Of a stretch of 10,000 nt of DNA, positions 1 through 7,600 are shown in pieces; positions within the stretch are counted from its first letter, which is position 1, and each line of letters opens with the position of its first letter. The stretch is from Chromera velia. Its lineage: Eukaryota > Sar > Chromeraceae. The stretch lies in NCBI GenBank assembly GCA_018398765.1, contig JAHBMJ010001937.1, positions 1-10,000 on the forward strand. The letters run 5' to 3'. The notes under the pieces were generated by a model. It searched no databases and was not told the origin of the DNA. It saw only the letters and a list, made by a program, of their open reading frames with translations. The position numbers and the translations under genes are program-made.

Positions 1-262
<262 letters not shown>

Positions 263-269
263 CTTTCTG

Positions 270-735
270 CCTCCAATCTCACTTATCCACTCATTCCTTA
301 TCCACTCATTCTGGTTAAAGAGGTATGCCTACATGTCTGCATGTCTTCTTCGTTCTCTGTGCAGGTGAGTTGAGGGTGCATGGAGGTACAAGCAGTTGGG
401 ATGTTTTGCAGGGAGAGATGTCGAATTGGAACAAGTGGGAGGGATCAAAAGGTACAGGATGGATGGCTTTCTCCCCCTTTGTCTCATTGTCCCACTCGTT
501 CTGGTTCAAGAGTTATGCCTGCGTGTCGGTACATTTCCTTGCTTCTGCGTGCAGGTTTGTCGGGAGGGCCTAGAGGCGCAATTCAGTGACGGTGTTTTAT
601 GTAGAAAGGCTTGGGTTTGTCGAGAGACACAGGGAAAGTGGCTTTTCAAGCTCCGTTAGACCGTCTTACTTCCTTTGGATCGAGAGTGGTGTGAGCATGT
701 CTGCATGTCTGCATGACTCCCTAATCTGCAGGTAG
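270..735. repeat. Diverged tandem repeat, ~190 bp unit, about three copies
   Basis: A segment with CCACTCATTCTGGTT at 302 recurs as CCACTCGTTCTGGTT at 492, exactly 190 bp on. Both are followed by a TATGCCT element, a pyrimidine-rich stretch and GCAG (361-364 and 551-554, again 190 bp apart). A weaker third copy covers about 660-735, with GCATGTCTGCATG followed by GCAG at 728-731. In each copy GCAG is followed directly by GT. No convincing coding region is present: the short open frames here overlap each other and resemble nothing known. The copies could be an ancient segmental duplication or pieces of a dispersed repeat. Confidence 0.7.
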
Positions 736-754
736 CACTTAAAAGTCCAGTACT

Positions 755-1838
755 CATAACTTTTGAACCAAAAAGAATTAGAAGCTGAAATCAAGACAGT
801 AAAACCTTCTTACATACACCTTTGATACTAGAAACTAGACTAGAAACAGGTTTTTTAATACTATAGAAAAAAAATATGTTATGTTATAGCAATGTTACTT
901 AGATTGAAAGTCAGGCTCAGGCTAGGTTCACTAGGTATACTATTAGCTATGTTCATTTTCAATCTGAAAACGTAAATATTCATGACTTTTCAACCAAAAA
1001 GAGTGAGAAACTAAAATTAATTAAGACAATAAAATTTTGAGTAAAACCTTTTTACATACACCTTTGATACTAGAAACAAGTTTTTTAATACTATAGAAAT
1101 AAAAAGTGTTGTGTTATGGTAATGTTATTTAGATTGAAAGTCAGGCTCACGCGAGGATCACTAGGTATGATAACTTTTGAACCAAAAAGAAATAGAAGCT
1201 GAAATTACGAGAGTAAAGCCTTCTTATATATGTATCTTTAATACTATATACGACCTATATACTAGATTATACAAACCAGTATACAAACAGGTTTTTTAAT
1301 ACTATAGAACAAAAAACTATTAATTATGTTATGATATTAATTGCTATATATAAATTGAAAGTGATGTTAGGATTACTAAGTATAGGCACTGTATAGCTGC
1401 GTTCACTTTCAATCTTAAAAAGTAGATATTCATAACTTTTGAACCAAAAAGAATTAGAAGCTGAAATTAAGATAGTAAAACCTTCTTACATACGCTTTTG
1501 ATACTAAAAATTTAATAGAAACAGCTAGCTTTTATAATACTAAAAAAAACAATGTGTTATGTTGTGGTAATGCTATTTATAGATTGAAAGTCAGGCTCAG
1601 GCTCGGATCACTAGGTATAGCTATGTTCACTTTTAATCTGAAAAAGTAAATATTCATAACTTTTGAACCAAAAAGAATTAAAAGATGAAATCAAAACAAG
1701 AAAGCTTTTTTACATACATGTTTAAAACTAAAAACAGGTTTTTCAGTACTAGAAAAAAATGTGTTATATGTTATGGTATTGCTATATCTAGATTGAACTT
1801 GAAAGTGAGGCTAGGATCACTAGGTATAACTACTTTTC
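755..1838. repeat. AT-rich satellite-like array, five copies of a ~225 bp unit
   Basis: The anchor ATAACTTTTGAACCAAAAAG, exact or with a few changes, occurs near 756, 982, 1170, 1432 and 1656, so spacings are about 226, 188, 262 and 224 bp. Each unit then has an element like ACAGGTTTTTTAATACTATA, a TGTTATGTTATGG-like stretch, and AGATTGAAAGT followed by a CACTAGGTAT element. Most units close with a reverse-complement arm (ACTTTCAATCT-like) before the next anchor. Stops fill all frames, so it is non-coding. Base composition is far more AT-rich than the neighbouring DNA. It may be a local satellite or a tandem cluster of a non-autonomous element; no terminal repeats or target-site duplications could be assigned. 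Confidence 0.88.
1354..1413. repeat. 11-bp perfect inverted repeat inside a satellite unit
   Basis: ATTGAAAGTGA at 1354-1364 is the exact reverse complement of TCACTTTCAAT at 1403-1413, leaving a 38-nt loop. Near-equivalent arms occur in the first copy (901-911 with 955-965) and in the fourth copy (about 1582-1592 with 1630-1639). The arm pair is therefore a recurring part of the unit. It could form a cruciform in DNA or a stem in RNA. Confidence 0.8.
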
Positions 1839-1978
1839 GGTAGGAGTTTCTCTTGATCGAATCAGAACGAGTAAGACAGTGACACTGGGGGTGAACAGAC
1901 GCCCAACCTGTACCTCTCAAAACTCCCAAAACCGCAAGGCCAGCGACTTTCCCTGCAAAACGCCCCCACTGCTTGCAC

Positions 1979-2880
1979 CTTCCTTCCTTCCTTCATTCAC
2001 TCATTCTTTCCTTCCCTTCTTCCTTTCTTCCTTCCTTCCTTCCCTCCTTCCTTCCTTCATTCCTTCCTTCCTTCATTCCTTCCTTCATTCCTTCCTTCCT
2101 TCATTCCTTCCTTTTTTCCTTTATTCCTTCCTTCCTTCCTTCCTTTCTTCCCTCTTTCCTTCCTTCCTTCCTTCCTTCCTTCATTCCTTCCTTCCTTCCC
2201 TCCTTCCTTCCTTCCTTCCCTCCTTCCTTCCTTCCTTCCTTCCTTCCTTCCGTTCTTCCTTTCTTCCCTCCTTGCTTCCTTCCTTCCTTCCCTCCTTCCT
2301 TCCTTCCTTCCTTCCTTCCTTCATCCCTTCCTTCTTTTCTTCCTTCCTTCATTCCTTCCTTCCTTCCTTCATTCCTTCCTTCCTTCCTTCCTTCCTTCCT
2401 TCCCTCCTTCCTTCCTTCCTTCCTTCCTTCATTCCTTCCTTCCTTCATTCCTTCCTTCCTTCCTTCCCTCCTTCCTTCCTTCCTTCCTTCCCTCCTTCCT
2501 TCCTTCCTTCCCTCCTTTCTTCCTTCCTTCCTTTCTTCTTCCTTCCTTCTTCCTTCCTTCCTTCCTTCCTTCATTCCTTCCTTCCTTCCTTTATTCCTTC
2601 CTTCCTTCCTTCCTTCCTTCCTTCCTTCCTTCCCTCCTTCCTTCCTTCTTTCCCTCCTTCCTTCCTTCCTTCCCTCCTTCCTTCCTTCCTTCCTTCCTTC
2701 CCTCCTTCCTTCCTTCCTTCCTTCCTTGAAGTTCCTTCCTTCCTTCCTTCCTTCCTTCCTACCTTCCTTCCTTGCTTCCTTCCTTGCTTCCTTCCTTCCT
2801 TCCTTCCTTCCTACCTACCTACCTTCCTTCCCCCCTACCTTCCTTCCTTCCTTCCTACCTACCTTCCTACCTCCCTTCCT
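1979..2880. repeat. (CTTC)n polypyrimidine microsatellite, ~900 bp, imperfect
   Basis: A run of CTTC tetramers with frequent ATTC, CCTC and TTTC variants, turning into CTAC and CTTG variants after 2755. The + strand is almost purely pyrimidine, so it is a homopurine-homopyrimidine tract with the mirror symmetry needed for triplex (H-DNA) formation. Several frames stay open and give Phe-Leu-Pro-Ser repeats on + and Lys-Glu-Gly-Arg repeats on -. These are products of the repeat period and should not be annotated as proteins. Confidence 0.97.
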
Positions 2881-2882
2881 TG

Positions 2883-3503
2883 GTTGAAGAGTCCTGTCTT
2901 TCCTTCTGTCTATCTTCCGACTTGGCAAATGCTCCTCACAGAAAAACAACATGAAAGAAACGAATGTTGAACAAGACAGGCAGGAACACAGGCGGGGACG
3001 CGGGGAGGCAGGCGGGCAAAGACAGACATTCGAACAGACCGCCTGATCAAAAGACATACACGCAGGTCTCTGCATGAGTAAAGCACCATCCGTAAACAAA
3101 CTCACAGGGAAAGAAAACAGGAAAAGGACAGTCTGATACATAGGCAGGCAGGTATCGAGCCACTCCGCGCTACTCCGCGCGCGTGGGCCGCATACACTGA
3201 CAAAAGCATTCCAAAGCCTGTGTTGCGACTCATGACAAGTCGAGGTGTCCGCGAGCGAACGCATGTAGACCGAGAATGACAACCCATCTATCGCAGGCAT
3301 TTGCATAAGCATATTGCAAGCATAATGGGAAAAAGCTCTGGCTTTCCTAAGATCGATCATGCATTGAGGCAGAACATGCACACCAAAGCTGAAAACACGA
3401 CGGTCTTGTAATTAAGTCTGTATGCATGATTATTCTCAGTGTGCATGAAGGTCAGTCAGTCAGCTAGGTGCATGCATGGATCATGCAGCGGCCATGCATG
3501 CAG
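2883..3503. other. Intergenic stretch, no convincing gene
   Basis: Mostly unique sequence of mixed composition. An open frame of 188 codons lies on the - strand (3381 down to 2815), but its last part runs into the CTTC tract, it matches no domain I can recognise, and it is Cys- and Ser-rich without pattern. Small repeats include AGGCAGGCGGGCA-like steps near 2980-3018, GTCAGTCAGTCAG near 3451 and several GCATGCATG motifs after 3469. Nothing else was seen. Confidence 0.6.
3469..3502. promoter_or_regulatory. Pair of TGCATGCA palindromes
   Basis: TGCATGCA occurs at 3469-3476 and at 3495-3502, about 450-480 bp upstream of the predicted start codon of the phosphatase gene. Related ATGCATG/CATGCA pieces lie around them. 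In apicomplexans this palindrome is a known ApiAP2 transcription-factor site. Whether that applies depends on a host assignment the window does not prove, and simple repeats of TGCA could arise by slippage. Confidence 0.3.
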
Positions 3504-3591
3504 CCCTCATGCAATTTAGCTCGCAGTCGGCGGCCAGCCTTCGCGGCCAGCCCTCAATTTAGCTCGGTCGGCGGCCAGCCTTCGCGGCCAG
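3504..3591. repeat. Tandem duplication, 47-bp and 41-bp units
   Basis: Two adjacent copies (3504-3550 and 3551-3591) begin CCCTCA, contain AATTTAGCTCG and end in GCGGCCAGCCTTCGCGGCCA plus G. The second copy lacks six bases present in the first. The unit is GC-rich at its 3' end and has an internal duplication of GCGGCCAG. It sits directly before the segment that ends in the undetermined base at 3613. Confidence 0.85.
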
Positions 3592-3613
3592 AGAGATGTC
3601 GAATTGGAACAAN
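3591..3613. other. 22-bp copy of an upstream segment ending at an N
   Basis: Bases 3591-3612 are identical to 413-434 (both contain GATGTCGAATTGGAAC), and the next base, 3613, is N. At the first location the sequence continues uniquely into the 190-bp repeat. A single N immediately after a duplicated word suggests an assembly join or closed gap more than an ordinary uncertain base call. Confidence 0.7.
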
Positions 3614-3947
3614 CCTGAGGGGGGGCATGGCAGGGGTGATGGACATGAGTTCCAGTCTGGCAGCACTTTTCAGACTTTTCTGTGTGGTATTGTATATAAT
3701 TGACTCATAGCGAAAAGTGTGACAGACTCAATGATGGGGCATTGGCTGTGACTTTCCTTCGCACTTGTTCCTGGGGATTCCAGTGCTTGCCATTTTGCTT
3801 GCTTGTGCGATACCCTTGCCTGGCATGCCTGGATAGGAGACGGGGTTGGTAGGTGTTGAAGAGTGACAAGCCAGCTGCTCGATCTTCCATGAAGTCGCCC
3901 CAGCTTCGGTGAGTAGACGCCGAAATTGACCTCCTGCATACGTCTTT
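3614..3947 (+). other. 5' flank of the phosphatase gene (promoter/5' UTR candidate)
   Basis: Unique sequence of moderate GC without a recognisable coding region. An in-frame stop (TGA, 3927-3929) lies seven codons before the chosen ATG, so the coding frame cannot extend continuously further upstream. A GTGAGT at 3910 could be a splice donor from an upstream exon (a short frame begins ATGAAG at 3889), and CTCAG at 3964-3968 could be an acceptor. An upstream coding or 5' UTR exon therefore cannot be excluded. No TATA-like box or clear transcription start was found. Confidence 0.4.
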
Positions 3948-4508
3948 ATGATCGGAGGAGTTCCTCAGGGTGCCGACTCTGTTGCCGACCCCGTCGGTGC
4001 GGCAGCGTCCCTTCTGTTTGCACCGAGCAGGAGGGTGGCAGCACCGTCTCTAGGTCTGGAGACGGAAAGCAGCGAAGCGGGGTCATTTTTTTCCGTACAG
4101 AAGTGTTCGGAGTTTCGAGAAGTCTCCCGACATTCCATCAGCAATAAATGCGGAAAAGACAGCGACCCACGCGATGCTTTGTATCGTGGCCTGTGCTCTT
4201 GTTGTGGCAGCTACAATTGCGTCAAATTGAAGGAAGAAAGGTTCCTGACTCGCACAGACACCCCTGCGTGGCTGTCCAGGAAGCCTGCCTTGATTCTGGA
4301 TGTCGACAACACGATCGTACAAGCGTTCTCTTCAGCCAAGCAGATTCGGCTGGAAAGTGACGATCTCCGTCTGGAGAAATGCAAATTGGAGGCTTCGGAC
4401 TTTCTGGACGAACACGGCCTGCCCGAACTGTACACGTTCAAATTGACCAACAACCCCGACACGTACCTCCTCAAATTGAGACCCGGACTGCGGACCTTTC
4501 TTCAGAAA
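3948..4508 (+). CDS. FCP1: FCP1 exon 1: N-terminus, zinc-like CxxC, catalytic DxDxT
   Basis: Encodes residues 1-187. The first ~65 residues are poorly conserved, rich in Ala/Ser/Val, and may be a degenerate form of the N-terminal region seen in FCP1 proteins. GLCSCCG at 81-87 fits the GLCxxCG element that precedes the catalytic domain in this family. PALILDVDNTIVQA (113-126) is the HAD motif I: a hydrophobic strand ending in the two catalytic aspartates. YLLKLRPGLRTFLQK (173-187) matches the strand and helix before motif II. The exon ends at AAA before GTAGGC. Continuing the frame past this point soon reaches a stop at 4560 and loses family similarity, which supports the donor. Confidence 0.85.
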
Positions 4509-4584
4509 GTAGGCCGGCCCTACGGCTGCATTGGGTTGTATTGGGCTTTCTTGTGTCCGTGAATTACCTCAGGCAGATACTTGT

Positions 4585-4627
<43 letters not shown>

Positions 4628-7600
4628 GTCTCTCTGTCTGTCTGTCTCTCTGTCTCTCTCTCCCTCCCTCCCTCCCTCTCTCTCTCTCTCTCTTTCTGTT
4701 CTACCTAATGGACTGACTCTTCCCCTTTAGTGCCCTTGCCCACTCTTTCAATGTGCCTGAGCATCCACTTCCATCGTCCCATTTTTCTTTCCGAGGCACA
4801 TTGTGCGCCCCCTGACTCGGACCCCTGAGTCAAGTCAGAGAAGAGAATCAAGAACTAAGTCAGGTAGATAGTCGCCAAGAGAAATTCAGGCAGGCAGCCA
4901 GCCACGCACTGAGTCTGTCTGTCTTGTCACCTGATCGCTTACTTCCTTGTCCGTGCGGAATTTTATTGAGGGAGCAAGAAAGAATTTTTCTTTCATTCAA
5001 CCCCTAGCTGGCTGTCTTTTCCCGCCGCCCTCGATCATTCATTCATTCATTCCTTTCGATCGAACGAACGAAGGAATCCTCCGATCGGATCCACCCATCC
5101 TGCCTGCCTGCCTGCTGCAGGTGAGTGCGTGCTTCGAGTTGTGCATCTACACAGCGGCCGCACGGGAGTACACGAACGTCGTCCTGGCAGCTGTGGACCC
5201 TCAGGGCTCCCTCTTCGGAGACCGGTACGTCAGTACGTCAGTCAGTATCCTTTCTGCCTTCGTGCCTCTGTACCTGCATGCCTGCCCGTCATCCTTCCTC
5301 TCTGTTGGCCTGCCTGAGATTTTTTTTTTTAATTCACTCACATGGCTGCTGTGTCAAGTAAAGGATGGGAAGCAAGAGCACAGGAGGAAAAGGACTAAAG
5401 GAAGAAAGAAAGACCGCGGCGGGAAAAAGGAAGAGACGGGTTGGTTGGTTTTGGGATCAAAGGCAGAGGGCCCTTCTTGCTTTGGTTCTTTCTTTCCTTC
5501 TGGGTTTTCAACTTTCTCTTGCACGTCGATCAATTATCGCAATTTAAGTGCCTTTCTGCTTGACTGCCTGCCTACCTGCCGTCTTGACTGCCTGCTTGCC
5601 TGCCTACAGGATATGGACGAAGGACGACAACCCCGAGGGCGACAACATGGCCCCAAAGGAAGTTCAAAAGTCAGTCAGTTGGTCTGTCTGTGTGGAGGTA
5701 GGTGTACATGCATATCTGTCTGTTTGTCAAAGAAAGGAAGAGAAAACAAAAGAAAGGACCATGTGGCCTGTCTCTCTGTTTTCAGACAGGTAAAGCTTTT
5801 TGTTTTCTTTCGATTAATTAGTCAATCTATGTATGAATGAAAACAGAGCAAGAAGGAAGGAAAAAGGGGGGACGAGGTATCCCCCTGGCGGAAGAAGGAA
5901 TGGAAACGACGTATTCTTCATCTCAGCAGCAGTGCTTGGCGAGTGAGCAAATGAGTCATACGGGGGGGTAAGTGAGGGGATGGGATACAGAGAGGGCATC
6001 ACGGATCCGTGCGTGTGTCTGTGTGTCTGTGTGTGTGTGTGTGTGTGTGTCTGTCTGTCTGTCTGTCTGTGTGTGTGTGCAGCCTTTTCAAAAAGGAGAG
6101 GCGGCCAGCCGAAGAAATTCTGGTGATTGACGACCGTAAAGATCACTGGGAGTGTGGGGGAAGAAAAGTGCCCCACAGGGTGGGTGTGTTCGATTTTCTT
6201 TCAAGTCTTTTCTTTTCTCTCTTTTCTTTTCTTCTTTTTCTGGGTCTCCTTAGCTTCCTTCCCCTTTTCCTGCGGCAACCTGACGTTCTTGGTGAGACTT
6301 GTTTTTGTTTCGATTCAAGCTCTTCCTCCATATCGATGTCTTTCTTTTTCTTTTATGGTGGCATTTGGGGTGCCTTCACTTTTTTCTTTCAACCATTTGA
6401 ATGTATGCAGGTGTTTCAGATTTCCTACTACTCCTACCTCACGCGTCAGGTAGGTTTAGACTCTCTCTGGAATAGAGGAAGGACTGACTGACTGACTGAC
6501 TGAATGAATGAATGAATGAACAAATGAATGAAGGAATGAAGGAATGAATGAATGAATGAATGAATGAATGTCTAGCTATCGGTGGAGGGGTTAGCCGGAC
6601 GTGTCAATGAAGAAGGGGAGAGAGGGAACGCAGCCCACTTAGCGAATCATTTCAGACTTGATGGAGGTGTGTGTGCAGAAGAAAGAGAGAAGGATCGCAT
6701 GATGCCCCGATGGATCGATCAATCGATGCATGGATCGATCAGCTATGCCAGGTAGGAAGAAGTGGAAGGAAGGAAAAAGGAAGAAAGAAGCGGAAGGAAG
6801 GAAGGAAAGAAAGAAGGCAGGAAGCAAGGAAAAAGGAAAGAAGAAGGAAGGAAGGAAGGAAGAAAGGAAAGAAGGAAGAAGTGGAAGGAAGGAAGGAAGG
6901 AAGGAAGGAGGGAAGAAAGGGAGAAAGGGAGAAAGGAAAGAAGGAAAGAGGGAATAAGTGGAAGGAAGAAAGGAAAATGCAGGTGCCTGCCTGCAGGAAT
7001 CTTCGGATCATGACTCTTTGTCGTTTTTATCCAGCTGTGAGGTTTTTGACAAGTTCTTTTTTTTTACTTCACCTTTCTGCGCAGATTGAAGGTTCTCATC
7101 GGCACACTGGCCGAATTCAGCAGCCCCATGTGTGTTTGAACTTGGGGGGGCAACTATTTGGACATTCATCGCATGACTGACGGACTGACTGACTGCAGGT
7201 TCCAGCGCTCACGAAGTTTTACGCTTTTCGACCCGGAGCCCCCCACCCAAGAAGCAGCCGCGTCAAGTTCTCTTCGGATTCTGCTGACGCATTAGGGGAA
7301 GAAGAAAAATCCTCTTCTTCTTCAAGTTCCAGCTCCTCTGTTCCAGCTCGTTACATTCCTGAGTGGGACTCTGAGGATCCCCGAGTGGCAGCCGCGGATG
7401 CCGACAGAGAGCTTGTGTACCTGGGGAACCTCCTTGTGGAATTGTACTATCGGTACACGAGCAGCTCGCATAGAGGAGGAGTCAGACAGAAGAGGTGAGT
7501 GCATGAGGTGGAGGCAGGACGAGAGAGACAGGGCCTCTCTGACTGGCTGGCTGCGTGGTGGGTGTGCAGTTGGAAAGAAAGAAAAGGACTGCGCAGTGAC

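Larger units (their letters stand above)
6450..7198 (+). other. Intron 5 (GTAGGT...CTGCAG), 749 bp
   Basis: Phase 0. It contains GACT/GAAT repeats, a GATC-rich patch at 6710-6742, a 220-bp GGAA purine tract, and a GACT run at the acceptor. A possible additional 45-bp exon lies at 7085-7129 (CGCAG before it, GTGTGT after it). It is phase 0 on both sides and codes for IEGSHRHTGRIQQPH; it has no recognisable family match, so it is not included in the model. Confidence 0.65.

Noticed and set aside
755-1838. Possible CRISPR-like array of spaced repeats
   Set aside because: The spacers are themselves repeated and diverged together with the anchor, the spacing is irregular (188-262 bp), and the context is eukaryotic.
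1879-2970. Open frames of 304-363 codons rich in Phe-Leu-Pro-Ser, and a - strand Lys-Glu-Gly-Arg frame
   Set aside because: Products of the (CTTC)n period; several frames on both strands are open simultaneously and no non-repetitive domain is present.
2815-3381. A - strand open frame of 188 codons
   Set aside because: It runs into the microsatellite, has no recognisable domain, and is Cys/Ser/Arg-rich without pattern; chance openness is the simpler reading.
3468-3710. A + strand open frame of 80 codons just upstream of the gene
   Set aside because: It crosses the tandem duplication and the undetermined base, so its frame is unreliable, and it resembles nothing.
5049-5077. Imperfect inverted repeat (ATTCCTTTCG with CGAAGGAAT) in intron 1
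   Set aside because: Arms are short and embedded in CATTC and GAAC tetramer runs, so it is expected by chance from the repeats.
4947-5840. A single long + strand open frame of 297 codons covering exon 2, introns 2 and 3
   Set aside because: Only residues matching exon 2 show family similarity. The rest reads through intron sequence; exon 3 is in a different frame and restores the match.
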